DNA of 64,000 bases from Ferrovaceae bacterium. GTDB taxonomy: Bacteria; Pseudomonadota; Gammaproteobacteria; Burkholderiales; Ferrovaceae. Made by a program: the position numbers and the translations under genes. The notes below the pieces were generated by a model. It was given only the letters and a program-made list of their open reading frames with translations. It made no database searches and was not told the origin of the DNA. Each line of letters begins with the position of its first letter. Position 1 is the first letter of the stretch. The stretch lies in the NCBI GenBank assembly GCA_027449685.1, contig DAIDLC010000002.1, positions 124,001 to 188,000 of the forward strand, written 5' to 3'. Of this stretch, positions 32,898 to 44,112 are shown in pieces.

Positions 32898-33914
32898 ATG
32901 ATGGCACGCACCAACGGATCCTGCCACACCAATGTTGATTCACCCCTATGCGAAGATGCCGTAGCAAGCGCATGGTTGCAAACACCCAACGCCCATCTCG
33001 TCCATCAGGGACGATCCGATTATCCCCCCTTGTTGTCGCACGTAAACGCCGCTGCAGACACCCTTTATGTAAAGGGAAATAAATCTCTTTTGACCCAACC
33101 CATGGTAGCCATCGTGGGGAGCAGAAATGCATCGCGCCAAGGATGCCGCGATGCCATGATCATGGCAGAAACCCTGTCAAAAGCTGGTTTTACCATTGTC
33201 AGCGGTCTGGCCCAGGGTATCGATACGGCCGCCCATCACGGTGCTCTGCGCGGTAGCGGCTCTACCGTGGCCATCATGGGAACCGGTATTGACCGCATTT
33301 ATCCTGCACGCAACCATTCCCTGGCTCAAGAAATTTTCAGAAATGGCGCGCTGGTCTCGGAGTTTCAGCTGGGGCTAGGCCCCCAACGCTGGCATTTTCC
33401 CAAGCGCAACCGAACCATTGCCGGCTGTTGTATGGGTTGCGTGGTGATCGAAGCCAGTCTTGAGAGCGGTTCACTGATTACCGCTCAATGGGCTTTGGAA
33501 TTTGGACGTGAGGTGTTTGCCTTGCCCGGATCCATTCACTCTCCGCTCTCTCGGGGGCCACATCGTTTGATTCGTGAGGGGGCTCTTCTGGTGGAGTCGG
33601 CCCAAGAGATACTGACGGTTCTGAGCAATCAACAGGCCTTTCCCTGTCCAGAAAAAACTCCCGACGCTACCCATTGTCCACCCATTCAGTTTCCCGCCAA
33701 TACCTTCCCATCAGAACCTAAGGATTCCCCTTGCGCCCGGGACGAAGAACTCCTGATTCTTGAAATCCTTTCAGCGGGGCCTCTGTCCATCGATCAAATT
33801 TCCACCCTGTCCGGCTTGACGGCCGCCCAGGTATCCATCATGCTGACCTCGCTGGAGCTTCGCGACGCAGTCGGCATAGTGCCTGGAGGAGCCTTTCAGC
33901 GACTGGTATCCTAA
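32898..33914 (+). CDS. dprA: DNA processing protein DprA
   Basis: DprA binds incoming single-stranded DNA and loads RecA during natural transformation. The 338-residue protein has the Rossmann-fold core with YPPLLSHVNAAADTLYVKGN, VAIVGSRNASRQG (about 73-85), SGLAQGIDTAAHHGAL (about 103-118) and PKRNRTIAGCC, plus a C-terminal winged-helix domain (about 275-338). Two adjacent ATGs (32898, 32901) are possible starts; the ribosome site is weak. It begins the dprA-smg-topA unit, a common order in Beta- and Gammaproteobacteria. Its presence alone does not prove competence. Confidence 0.93.
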   Translation: MMARTNGSCHTNVDSPLCEDAVASAWLQTPNAHLVHQGRSDYPPLLSHVNAAADTLYVKGNKSLLTQPMVAIVGSRNASRQGCRDAMIMAETLSKAGFTIVSGLAQGIDTAAHHGALRGSGSTVAIMGTGIDRIYPARNHSLAQEIFRNGALVSEFQLGLGPQRWHFPKRNRTIAGCCMGCVVIEASLESGSLITAQWALEFGREVFALPGSIHSPLSRGPHRLIREGALLVESAQEILTVLSNQQAFPCPEKTPDATHCPPIQFPANTFPSEPKDSPCARDEELLILEILSAGPLSIDQISTLSGLTAAQVSIMLTSLELRDAVGIVPGGAFQRLVS

Positions 33915-33967
33915 TCGATCTTTCAGGGTATTAACCAACCCAGGCTATCTGTAAAGGACTTGATTCC

Positions 33968-34420
33968 ATGGTGGATATCCTTATTTATATGTACGAAAAC
34001 TTTTTTGGCAGTGGAATCTATCCGGCCCACGAAGATCTGCAGCACCGCTTGTTTGCAGCTGGCTTCCGTGCGCCCGAAGTGAAAGAAACGCTTGCCTGGC
34101 TGGATCACGTCCATCACGAAGGTTCCACCCCTCCGCCACTGGGTCAAAGCCCCTTGGCAAGCCGCTTTCTGGACCCTATGGAGCTGGAGAGACTAGGGCT
34201 GGAAGGGTGGGAATTTTTGGCTTTTCTCGAAAACAATTGCATTCTGAGCAGCAGTCAGCGAGAAATGATTTTAACGGGAATCTTAACGCTCACCGATCCA
34301 GAAATGGATCTGGATCAATTGAAATTGATGGTCTTGATGGTTCTTTGGCGTCAGGGCGACACCATGAACGCTCTCATGGTCGAAGAGTTGATTCATTATC
34401 AGGACTGGATGCTTCAGTGA
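33968..34420 (+). CDS. smg: Smg family protein (DUF494)
   Basis: A 150-residue protein of the Smg/DUF494 family, found next to dprA and topA in many Proteobacteria; its molecular role is not established. The opening VDILIYMYENFFGSG and the later FLENNCILSSSQREMILTG are typical, and the length fits. An AAAGGACT precedes the ATG at 33968 by a proper distance. It lies 53 bases after dprA and 31 bases before topA. Confidence 0.88.
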   Translation: MVDILIYMYENFFGSGIYPAHEDLQHRLFAAGFRAPEVKETLAWLDHVHHEGSTPPPLGQSPLASRFLDPMELERLGLEGWEFLAFLENNCILSSSQREMILTGILTLTDPEMDLDQLKLMVLMVLWRQGDTMNALMVEELIHYQDWMLQ

Positions 34421-34451
34421 CACATCTCATCCTTACACGACTATCTTCTCC

Positions 34452-36998
34452 ATGAACTTGCTCATTGTTGAATCACCCTCCAAGGCCAAAACCCTAAAAA
34501 AGTATTTAGGTCCGGATTTTGAAATCCTGGCCTCTTACGGACATGTGCGTGATCTGGTGCCAAAATCGGGTGCCGTCGACACAGACAATCACTTTGCCAT
34601 GAAGTACGAATTTGTGGCACGCAACGAAAAACATGTGGAGGCCATCGCGCGCGCTGTAAAGGCTGCTGACCAGGTTTACCTGGCTACTGACCCGGACCGC
34701 GAGGGGGAGGCGATTGCCTGGCATTTAGCCGAAATATTGAAATCGAAAAAACTGATAAAGAACAAAATATTGCATCGGGTTGCTTTTTACGAAATCACAC
34801 AATCTGCGGTGCGTGAGGCCGTCGCCCATCCGCGCGAAATCTCCATGCCTCTGGTCAATGCACAGCAAGCCCGGCGGGCATTAGATTATCTGGTTGGTTT
34901 CAACCTGTCCCCGCTACTGTGGAAAAAAATACGCCGTGGTTTATCTGCTGGGCGCGTTCAGAGCCCCGCCTTACGGTTGATCGTTGAGCGCGAAAATCAG
35001 ATTCTGGCTTTCAAGAGTGACGAGTATTGGAGTCTGCATTTAGAAAGCCACAAAGAGAAGCAAACGTTCAATGCCAAGCTTATTCAATGGGGCGGAAAAA
35101 AACTGGAACAGCTGGCTGTCACTTCAGAATCCCAAAAAAACCTCATCCTGGAAGAACTGCAAGGTCAGAGCGCCAAAGTGGTGCGCGTGGAAAAGAAAAC
35201 CCGGCAGCGTCATCCCGCTGCCCCTTTCACCACGTCAACCCTACAGCAGGAAGCCGTGCGCAAACTGGGCTTTACCACCGATCGTGCCATGAAAGTAGCG
35301 CAGCAGCTCTATGAAGGGGTCGATATCGGTGGTGGTGCCGTAGGTCTCATTTCCTACATGAGAACTGATTCGGTCACCTTGTCTCAAGAAGCACTTCGGG
35401 ATATCCGATCGCATATCAAAGAAAACTTTAGCAGCGAGTACTTGCCCGAAAAACACAATAGTTACACCAGCAAATCCAAAAATGCACAAGAAGCGCATGA
35501 AGCCATCCGCCCAACCGCCATTTCCAGGACACCGGCCAATTTGCGTACCCACCTGAATCCCGACCAATTCCGTCTGTACGAGATGATCTGGAAACGCACC
35601 GTTGCGAGCCAGATGACTCAAGCTCAATTTGATACAGTGGCAGTGGATATTGCCGTTGGCCCACACAGTGTATTCAGGGCCAATGGCCAGACCATGATTT
35701 TTCCTGGTTTCATTGCGCTGTATCGGGAAGATGAAGACGATTTGAACGACAAGGCAACGCGCCCGGAAAGCGATGAAGAATCGCGCTTGCCGCCACTACA
35801 GGAAGGCAATATCCTGCCAGTAGATCAATTGTGGGGCGAACAACATTTTACCCAACCGCCCCCACGCTATACCGAAGCCAGTTTGGTCAAGGCTTTGGAA
35901 GAATACGGCATCGGACGACCGTCAACTTACGCCAGTATCATTAGTACGCTCACCCATCGAGAATATGTCATTCTCGATAAAAAGCGTTTTACTCCCACCG
36001 ATGTGGGGGTTGTGGTCAACAAATTCCTGACCGAGCACTTCTCCCGGTACGTGGATTACGATTTTACGGCGCGTCTGGAAGATCAGCTGGATCTGATTTC
36101 TGAAGGAAAAATTGACTGGATTCCAGTGCTGGAGCAATTTTGGACCGACTTTTCTGGACAGGTCAAGGAAAAAAGCACTGTGTCCCGGGCAGAGGTCACA
36201 CAGGAAACCCTGGACGAAGCCTGCCCCAAATGCGGAAAACCCTTATCCATCCGCCTTGGGCGTCGCGGCAAATTTATTGGCTGCAGCGCCTACCCAGAAT
36301 GTGACTTTACACGCAACCTGGATGGCGATGCCAACTTGTCCGAGCCACTGTTAATCGGAACCGATACGCCCACAGGCAACCCGATACTTCTCTTGAACGG
36401 GCCCTATGGACCTTACTTGCAGTTGGGTGAAGCGGCACCGGAAGGCAGCAAAAAACCCAAGCGTATTTCACTGCCAAAAAACCTGCTACCCACCCAAGTC
36501 ACGCTGGATATTGCACAACGGCTTTTATCCTTACCTCGAGAATTGGGTCTGCACCCCACCTCCAGCAAAAAAATCACCGTCAACATCGGGCGTTTCGGTC
36601 CCTACATTCAACATGATGGGGAATTTCGCTCAATTCCGGCGCAAGATAATGTCTTTGACATCCCTTTGGATCGTGCCCTTCAAATTTTATCTGAACCCAA
36701 GGGGGCAGGGCGTGGATCACTTCGGCAATTGGGTAATCACCCCGATGACGGAGGTGCTGTAGGCATCTTCAGTGGTCGCTACGGTCCCTATGTCAAACAC
36801 GGTAAAATCAACGCCACCCTACCAAAGGATGCCGAGGTGGACCTTGTCACTTTGGAAGAAGCCCTTCTCTTGCTTGCCGAAAAAGCGCAAAAGTCACCCG
36901 TCACCCCCAAATCCAAGTCGCGCGCATCCTCTGCAACACGCAAAGCTTCTGGGGTATCCCGAACGGGAAAGTCCAAACGAACACCTTCCAAGTCATGA
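34452..36998 (+). CDS. topA: DNA topoisomerase I
   Basis: TopA relaxes negatively supercoiled DNA by transient single-strand cleavage. The 848-residue protein starts with a Toprim domain (NLLIVESPSKAKTLKKYLG, and ATDPDREGEAIAWHLAE with the acidic metal site), and has the catalytic tyrosine in ISYMRTDSVTLSQEAL. One C4 zinc ribbon (CPKCGKPLSI...CSAYPEC, about 593-620) is followed by zinc-less topoisomerase C-terminal repeats, seen as NGPYGPYLQLG, GRFGPYIQHDG and GRYGPYVKHG, and by a basic Lys/Ser-rich tail. This is the one-zinc-finger form rather than the E. coli form with three. Confidence 0.96.
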   Translation: MNLLIVESPSKAKTLKKYLGPDFEILASYGHVRDLVPKSGAVDTDNHFAMKYEFVARNEKHVEAIARAVKAADQVYLATDPDREGEAIAWHLAEILKSKKLIKNKILHRVAFYEITQSAVREAVAHPREISMPLVNAQQARRALDYLVGFNLSPLLWKKIRRGLSAGRVQSPALRLIVERENQILAFKSDEYWSLHLESHKEKQTFNAKLIQWGGKKLEQLAVTSESQKNLILEELQGQSAKVVRVEKKTRQRHPAAPFTTSTLQQEAVRKLGFTTDRAMKVAQQLYEGVDIGGGAVGLISYMRTDSVTLSQEALRDIRSHIKENFSSEYLPEKHNSYTSKSKNAQEAHEAIRPTAISRTPANLRTHLNPDQFRLYEMIWKRTVASQMTQAQFDTVAVDIAVGPHSVFRANGQTMIFPGFIALYREDEDDLNDKATRPESDEESRLPPLQEGNILPVDQLWGEQHFTQPPPRYTEASLVKALEEYGIGRPSTYASIISTLTHREYVILDKKRFTPTDVGVVVNKFLTEHFSRYVDYDFTARLEDQLDLISEGKIDWIPVLEQFWTDFSGQVKEKSTVSRAEVTQETLDEACPKCGKPLSIRLGRRGKFIGCSAYPECDFTRNLDGDANLSEPLLIGTDTPTGNPILLLNGPYGPYLQLGEAAPEGSKKPKRISLPKNLLPTQVTLDIAQRLLSLPRELGLHPTSSKKITVNIGRFGPYIQHDGEFRSIPAQDNVFDIPLDRALQILSEPKGAGRGSLRQLGNHPDDGGAVGIFSGRYGPYVKHGKINATLPKDAEVDLVTLEEALLLLAEKAQKSPVTPKSKSRASSATRKASGVSRTGKSKRTPSKS

Positions 36999-37058
36999 CC
37001 GGCAGACCACCTCGAGGGCCTTCAAAGGGTGGCCTTGGCCTAGGGGTTGAGTGAAATC

Positions 37059-37922
37059 ATGCCGCGCCATTGGACCCCTGGACTGCTCTCCATCATCATT
37101 CCCACCTGGAACAATTTAGAACTGTTACAACTTTGTCTGGAAGGGATCAAGCGCCACACCACCTGTGCTTATCAGGTGGTTCTGCACATCAATGAGGGTA
37201 TGGATGGCACGTTGGATTGGGTTCGCGCTCAAGGCATTCTGCACACCTACAGTGAGCAGAATGTGGGGATCTGTCATGCCGTCAATCGTGCTGCAGCCCT
37301 GAGCTCTGGCGAATATATTCTTTATCTCAATGACGACATGTTCTGCTGTCCTGGGTGGGATCAAGCGCTCCTGGCGCGGGTGTCACTTCTGGGTACAACG
37401 GCCTTCATGCTCTCTGGAACCATGATCGAACCCCGAGAGAGTGGCAACCCCTGTGTGGTAGTCAAAAATTTTGGCTCTGGCCCGGAAAACTTCGAAATGG
37501 GCCGTTTGCTGGCAGAGGTTGACAAGTTATATCGCCCTGACTGGTACGGGGCCACTTGGCCACCAACTTGCGTGCATCGTGAATGGTGGGATAGGGTGGG
37601 GGGGTATAGCGAGGAGTTTTCACCAGGCATGAGCAGTGATAATGATTTTTCCATGAAGATGTGGCAGGCCGGTTGCCGGATTTTTCAAGGTGTTGGAAAC
37701 TCGCTGGTGTATCATTTCATGTCACGATCCACGGGTAAAGTCGTCAAGAACGATGGAAGAAAGCAATTTTTGCAAAAATGGGGAATGACTCAGTCCACCT
37801 TTGATCGCCACTACCTGCGCCGCGGTTTACCATTAGAACGCGACCTTTTACCGGAACCCGTACATTCCCTGCACTGGTATTGGGACCTTCTTCGTGGCAC
37901 CATGAAAAAACAGTTCTTGTAG
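37059..37922 (+). CDS. Glycosyltransferase family 2 protein
   Basis: A 287-residue GT2 enzyme: LLSIIIPTWNNLELLQLCLE at the N terminus, VLHINEGMDGTLDWV in place of the usual D-D-G-S stretch, NVGICHAVNRAAALSSGEYI and the metal site ILYLNDDMFCCPGWD (about 89-103). A tryptophan-rich PDWYGATWPPTCVHREWW block follows. Donor and acceptor are unknown. It sits alone between topA and the convergent gyrB, five bases from the gyrB stop, away from the other glycan genes. The ATG at 37059 is preferred to a TTG four codons upstream that is too close to AGGGG. Confidence 0.78.
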   Translation: MPRHWTPGLLSIIIPTWNNLELLQLCLEGIKRHTTCAYQVVLHINEGMDGTLDWVRAQGILHTYSEQNVGICHAVNRAAALSSGEYILYLNDDMFCCPGWDQALLARVSLLGTTAFMLSGTMIEPRESGNPCVVVKNFGSGPENFEMGRLLAEVDKLYRPDWYGATWPPTCVHREWWDRVGGYSEEFSPGMSSDNDFSMKMWQAGCRIFQGVGNSLVYHFMSRSTGKVVKNDGRKQFLQKWGMTQSTFDRHYLRRGLPLERDLLPEPVHSLHWYWDLLRGTMKKQFL

Positions 37923-37927
37923 ATCAA

Positions 37928-40369
<2,442 letters not shown>

Positions 40370-40488
40370 TCAAGAATATTCTGTTATTGAATCCCTGCTC
40401 CTGAATTTATAAGCCATAGAATGAATGATTCAGTTTCACCCTATCATGTATTTCATATTCATGCTCTGGACTTGAGTATATTTGCCGC

Positions 40489-41604
40489 TTAAATACGCAT
40501 GGGCATGACAACATATTTGAAGCGTTCTTCAGCTTCTGGAACAGTAATCAGCAGACTGCTATTGGCATCTCCCAGGGAACAGATCAAGCGATCTACATTG
40601 ATGTGATTCATCACGTCCAGCAAATAAGTAAAGTTGAACCCTATGTCCATGGGTTCCTGATCATAGATCACATCGATTTCTTCTTTTGCCTCTTCTTGTT
40701 CACCATTGGTGCAAACAATGGCCAGACAGTTTTTGGCCAACAATAAACGAACACCCTTGATTTTTTCATTAGATAAAATTGTGGCGCGTTGTAGGGCTTG
40801 TAACAGCTCCAGGCGCTGCAGGGTGAGATGTTTATTGTAATTACTGGGTATTACGCGATTATAATCAGGAAATTTCCCATCGATGACTTTTGACAGCAGT
40901 TCGATATTTCCAAACAAGAACTCTACCTGGTTACTGCGTAAAGTCATTTTTACCATTTCATCTACAGGTGCTAATAATTTTATCAATTCGAAAATTGTTT
41001 TTCGCGGAATGATGGTCTCGATTTTTTCGTGATAATCCGGCAATAATTCCATGGTATAACTCAACCGATGCCCGTCCGTTGCCACGACAGTCAGTTGGTT
41101 TCCAACCACCTGCAGCAGCGCGCCGTTCAGGTAATAGCGCACATCCTGCTGGGCCATGGAAAATTGCACACGTTCCAGTAATGTTTTGAGTGTTTTTTGA
41201 GGAATATTCAGTGTTACCCCTTCTGAGTCCGTGGTTTTAACTGTAGGAAAATCCTCACCCTTGACTGTTTGTAAATTGAAGCGGCTTTTTCCTGATTTGA
41301 TCGTCAAGCGATTTTCGCCAAGATCGAGGCTCAAGGCACTGGCTTCTGGCAGATTTCTTAAAATATCATGTAATTTCTTTGCTGATACTGCAAAGCAAAT
41401 CGTTTCACCATCTTGTTCCAAAGAAGGTTCGGGATTCGTTCGTATTTGTACTTCCATGTCCGTCGCTGTCAGGGATAGCGATTCGCCGCGTGACTGGATC
41501 AACACGTTTGCCAGTACAGGCATGGTATGTTTTCGTTCTACGATACCAATGACGGATTGCAGTGGATCCAATAATGACTCGCGTGATGTTTTAATGATTG
41601 TCAT
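40489..41604 (-). CDS. dnaN: DNA polymerase III beta sliding clamp
   Basis: DnaN forms the ring that tethers DNA polymerases to the template. The 371-residue protein shows the three related clamp domains, with ESLLDPLQSVIGIVERKHTM near the start, VATDGHRLSYTMELLP in the second domain and the C-terminal YVVMPMRI that ends nearly all bacterial clamps. It lies between dnaA and gyrB on the same strand, 265 bases after dnaA; that gap carries DnaA boxes. Confidence 0.97.
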   Translation of the reverse strand: MTIIKTSRESLLDPLQSVIGIVERKHTMPVLANVLIQSRGESLSLTATDMEVQIRTNPEPSLEQDGETICFAVSAKKLHDILRNLPEASALSLDLGENRLTIKSGKSRFNLQTVKGEDFPTVKTTDSEGVTLNIPQKTLKTLLERVQFSMAQQDVRYYLNGALLQVVGNQLTVVATDGHRLSYTMELLPDYHEKIETIIPRKTIFELIKLLAPVDEMVKMTLRSNQVEFLFGNIELLSKVIDGKFPDYNRVIPSNYNKHLTLQRLELLQALQRATILSNEKIKGVRLLLAKNCLAIVCTNGEQEEAKEEIDVIYDQEPMDIGFNFTYLLDVMNHINVDRLICSLGDANSSLLITVPEAEERFKYVVMPMRI

Positions 41605-41732
41605 GGATTAAACCTGATAATAGATAGTTAAGTGCATGAAGAATTGTGTGCTAGGCTATTTTTATTCTTTAAATCAACAGGATATGCTGTTTTAAAACCC
41701 TGTATAAATGCTGTTATGTTGTGGGGATGATT

Positions 41733-41741
41733 TGTGGATAA
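41733..41741 (-). promoter_or_regulatory. DnaA box, perfect consensus
   Basis: TGTGGATAA, the reverse complement of the consensus TTATCCACA, in the gap between dnaA and dnaN. Confidence 0.75.
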
Positions 41742-41767
41742 TTTTAGAAATCTGTCAAAGCCGTTAC

Positions 41768-41776
41768 TTATCCACA
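41768..41776 (+). promoter_or_regulatory. DnaA box, perfect consensus
   Basis: TTATCCACA, an exact DnaA box, facing the one at 41733 with 26 bases between them. Confidence 0.75.
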
Positions 41777-41869
41777 TATGTTCCCCAGGCAATACAGAAG
41801 TTATACAAAATTTTCAACGCAGCCTTCCGCACTGCCTCAGTAAGAGTGTAACCCCTTGAAAATATTTGG

Positions 41870-43213
41870 TTACCCATTCAGTATTTGTTGAAGCGCCAAG
41901 TAATCTCGTTGAATGCCATTATCGCTCGCACAGAGTTCCTGCATTTTTCTGCAGGCATGTAATACGGTAGTATGATCTCTTCCTCCAAAAGCATCCCCTA
42001 TATCTGGAAGACTCAAATTGGTGATGTCCTTTGCCAACGCCATGGCCATCTGACGTGGTCTAGCCAGTGCGCGGGTTCTTTTCTTTGAAAACATGTCTCC
42101 TACCTTGATCTTGTAGTAATCCGCAACCGTCTTCTGGATGTTTTCGATCGAGACCTGACGATGCTGTAATGCGAGCAAATCTTTCAGTGCTTCTCGTGTG
42201 GAAAGTAGCGTAATACTGTCTCCTTTGAAACGCGCGTACGCCTGTACTCGTTTGAGGGCCCCTTCCAGTTCACGCACGTTGGAGCGAATATGTTTGGCAA
42301 TGAAAAAGGCCACATCCTCATCCAGACTGACTCCTTCTTGTCGTGCTTTGTTGTACAGGATTGCTACACGCATCTCCAGTTCTGGGGGCTCTACAGCAAC
42401 TGTCAATCCCCATCCAAATCGTGAAATGAGTCTTTCTTCCATACCGGCAATTTCTTTGGGAAAGCTGTCACAGGTGATGATGACCTGCCGGTGGGATTCT
42501 ACCAACGCATTGAAAGCAAAGAAAAATTCCTCTTGAGTCCGGGCTTTTCCTCCAAAAAATTGAATGTCATCGATCATCAGTAAATCCAGAGAATGATAAT
42601 AGCGCTTGAAACTGTCAAAAGACTTATGCTGGTAGGCTCTGACCACATCAGACACATATTTCTCGGCGTGTAAGTAGCGAACCTTGGCATGAGGGTTACG
42701 CTCCAGTATCTGGTTTCCGATGGCCTGAATCAAATGGGTTTTCCCTAAGCCAACGCCACCATAGATAAACAGGGGGTTATAAGCCGTCCCCAGATTTTCC
42801 CCCACCTGAAGCGCAGCGGCTCGCGCAAGTTGATTGGCTTTACCCCCAACAAAGTTGGAGAAAGTAAAATTTGGGTTCAGGCGACTGCCATCCAGCAGTG
42901 CGGATGGGGGAGGTTTCCCCGGGTTGTGTTGTTTTTGTGAGTCGTTTTTGGAGGTTTCGGAAACCTCTTCTTGAGGTGCGGGCTCTTGGCGTTGAATCAG
43001 GTTGATCGCTCCAATACCGTGCTGTCGGCCCAGGGATTCGATGCGTGCCAGATACAACTTTTTGACCCATTGAAGAATGAAACGGTTAGGTGCAATCAAG
43101 GTGACCGAGCCCGCAGAAAACTCGCACTGCAGCGGTTTGATCCAGGTTCCAAACTGCTGCTCCGGGATTTCTTGGCGCAGTTGATCGAGTGTGTCGTTCC
43201 AGGGGTCACTCAT
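41870..43213 (-). CDS. dnaA: Chromosomal replication initiator DnaA
   Basis: DnaA binds DnaA boxes at the origin and opens the duplex for helicase loading. The 447-residue protein has the N-terminal helicase-interaction domain, a variable linker (about 80-110), the AAA+ domain with [20 protein letters not shown] and [14 protein letters not shown], and the C-terminal DNA-binding domain with the signature [16 protein letters not shown]. The linker is rather short. The ATG at 43213 has no strong ribosome site. It faces away from rpmH across a 206-base gap with DnaA boxes, which suits autoregulation. Confidence 0.97.
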   Translation of the reverse strand: MSDPWNDTLDQLRQEIPEQQFGTWIKPLQCEFSAGSVTLIAPNRFILQWVKKLYLARIESLGRQHGIGAINLIQRQEPAPQEEVSETSKNDSQKQHNPGKPPPSALLDGSRLNPNFTFSNFVGGKANQLARAAALQVGENLGTAYNPLFIYGGVGLGKTHLIQAIGNQILERNPHAKVRYLHAEKYVSDVVRAYQHKSFDSFKRYYHSLDLLMIDDIQFFGGKARTQEEFFFAFNALVESHRQVIITCDSFPKEIAGMEERLISRFGWGLTVAVEPPELEMRVAILYNKARQEGVSLDEDVAFFIAKHIRSNVRELEGALKRVQAYARFKGDSITLLSTREALKDLLALQHRQVSIENIQKTVADYYKIKVGDMFSKKRTRALARPRQMAMALAKDITNLSLPDIGDAFGGRDHTTVLHACRKMQELCASDNGIQRDYLALQQILNG

Positions 43214-43315
43214 AGGTAATCTTTTGATCTTAAATTTATTTTTATAATTTGTCGGAGTCGAGGAGGAAGCCTTAAGGCGCTTATCGCAGTGCTATTCTAG
43301 CGATTCATAAGCGAC

Positions 43316-43324
43316 TTATCCACT
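43316..43324 (+). promoter_or_regulatory. DnaA box, one mismatch
   Basis: TTATCCACT differs from the consensus only at the last base. Confidence 0.55.
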
Positions 43325-43339
43325 GTCATTTAAGACCCT

Positions 43340-43348
43340 TGTGGATAT
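43340..43348 (-). promoter_or_regulatory. DnaA box, one mismatch
   Basis: TGTGGATAT, reverse complement ATATCCACA, differs from the consensus at one base and lies 15 bases from the previous box. Confidence 0.55.
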
Positions 43349-43355
43349 ATACTAC

Positions 43356-43385
43356 TTGACTTGCCATGCCTTTTCAGGGTTTAAT
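43356..43385 (+). promoter_or_regulatory. Predicted sigma-70 promoter of rpmH
   Basis: TTGACT (43356-43361) and TTTAAT (43380-43385) are separated by 18 bases, and lie 35 bases upstream of the rpmH ATG. Each hexamer has one mismatch to consensus. It overlaps no DnaA box but lies beside one. Confidence 0.55.
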
Positions 43386-43419
43386 TGCGGGTTCTGTTAA
43401 CCGGTTCGAGAAATAGATC

Positions 43420-43554
43420 ATGAAGCGTACCTACCAGCCCTCAGTTACCAAACGTAAACGCACCCATGGTTTCCGCGTGCGCATGAAAACCCGTGGTGGC
43501 CGCGCTGTCATTAATGCTCGCCGTTCTCGTGGTCGGGCCAGGTTGGCTGTTTAA
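43420..43554 (+). CDS. rpmH: 50S ribosomal protein L34
   Basis: A 44-residue, highly basic ribosomal protein too short for most length cut-offs. It begins [20 protein letters not shown] and ends in a GRARLAV-type tail, which is near-invariant in bacterial L34. It is the first gene of rpmH-rnpA-yidD-yidC and lies opposite dnaA across the candidate origin, its usual place. Confidence 0.97.
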   Translation: MKRTYQPSVTKRKRTHGFRVRMKTRGGRAVINARRSRGRARLAV

Positions 43555-43571
43555 CCAGTGCCTGGACGGGC

Positions 43572-43943
43572 GTGATTTATCAAAAACTGTCGGATCGTGG
43601 AAGTTTTCAAGCAGTATTTGATGCGCGTTGTGGACATGCCAGATCTTTGCTGAGGATGATGGCACGACCCAATCAGCGGTGTGTGGCACGGCTTGGAATC
43701 GTTGTGGGACGAAAGATATGTCCAAGCGCTGTGGGCCGAAACTACATGAAGCGCGTGGGACGTGAGCTATTTCGATCGTATGCTCTCCAACTGACCGGGC
43801 TTGATGTGGTGATTGTCATTCGCAAACATTTTGAAAAACAGGATTTTTCCCTGTTTTCGTCGGAATTTGAGGGTTTGGCTCAGAAAATTCAGAAATGTCG
43901 CGATTTATCCAATTTCTCATCCGCCTCTACCAAATTGGCCTGA
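43572..43943 (+). CDS. rnpA: Ribonuclease P protein component
   Basis: RnpA is the protein subunit of RNase P, which matures the 5' ends of tRNAs. The 123-residue protein has the RNA-binding signature [17 protein letters not shown] (about 53-69) and a basic, aromatic N terminus. The likely start is GTG at 43572, 17 bases after rpmH. The 3' end overlaps yidD by 49 bases, which is usual for this pair. Confidence 0.93.
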   Translation: MIYQKLSDRGSFQAVFDARCGHARSLLRMMARPNQRCVARLGIVVGRKICPSAVGRNYMKRVGRELFRSYALQLTGLDVVIVIRKHFEKQDFSLFSSEFEGLAQKIQKCRDLSNFSSASTKLA

Positions 43944-44104
43944 GCCCTGTGCTCGGCTCCCATTGTCGTTTTGAACCCAGCTGTTCTCACTATGCTTCGG
44001 AAGCCATAACGCGGTATGGTGTGGCGCGCGGCGGTATGCTCTCATTGCGACGAATTTGCCGCTGCCACCCCTTCCATCCTGGTGGTTATGATCCTGTTCC
44101 TTGA
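43895..44104 (+). CDS. yidD: Membrane protein insertion efficiency factor YidD
   Basis: A 69-residue protein that helps insertion of membrane proteins by YidC. It contains the conserved [20 protein letters not shown] and the cysteine-containing [15 protein letters not shown] and [18 protein letters not shown] blocks, with an amphipathic N-terminal helix. It overlaps rnpA at its 5' end and sits just before yidC. Confidence 0.93.
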   Translation: MSRFIQFLIRLYQIGLSPVLGSHCRFEPSCSHYASEAITRYGVARGGMLSLRRICRCHPFHPGGYDPVP

Positions 44105-44112
44105 GAAAACCC

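Larger units (their letters stand above)
41605..41869. promoter_or_regulatory. dnaA-dnaN intergenic region with DnaA boxes (candidate oriC element)
   Basis: This 265-base gap holds two perfect DnaA boxes in opposite orientation (41733-41741 and 41768-41776) and weaker matches such as TTATACAAA (about 41801) and TGTATAAAT (about 41701). An AT-rich stretch from about 41657 to 41715 could serve as an unwinding element. It may be the origin, one half of a bipartite origin, or a DnaA-regulated promoter for dnaN. Confidence 0.5.
43214..43419. promoter_or_regulatory. dnaA-rpmH intergenic region, candidate oriC
   Basis: The gap between divergent dnaA and rpmH has an AT-rich block (about 43221-43250), a GCCTTAAGGC palindrome (43269-43278), two near-consensus DnaA boxes (43316-43324 and 43340-43348) and the rpmH promoter. 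Gene direction switches here, from minus on the left to plus on the right, as expected at a bidirectional origin. Betaproteobacterial origins are commonly placed next to dnaA. Confidence 0.5.
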
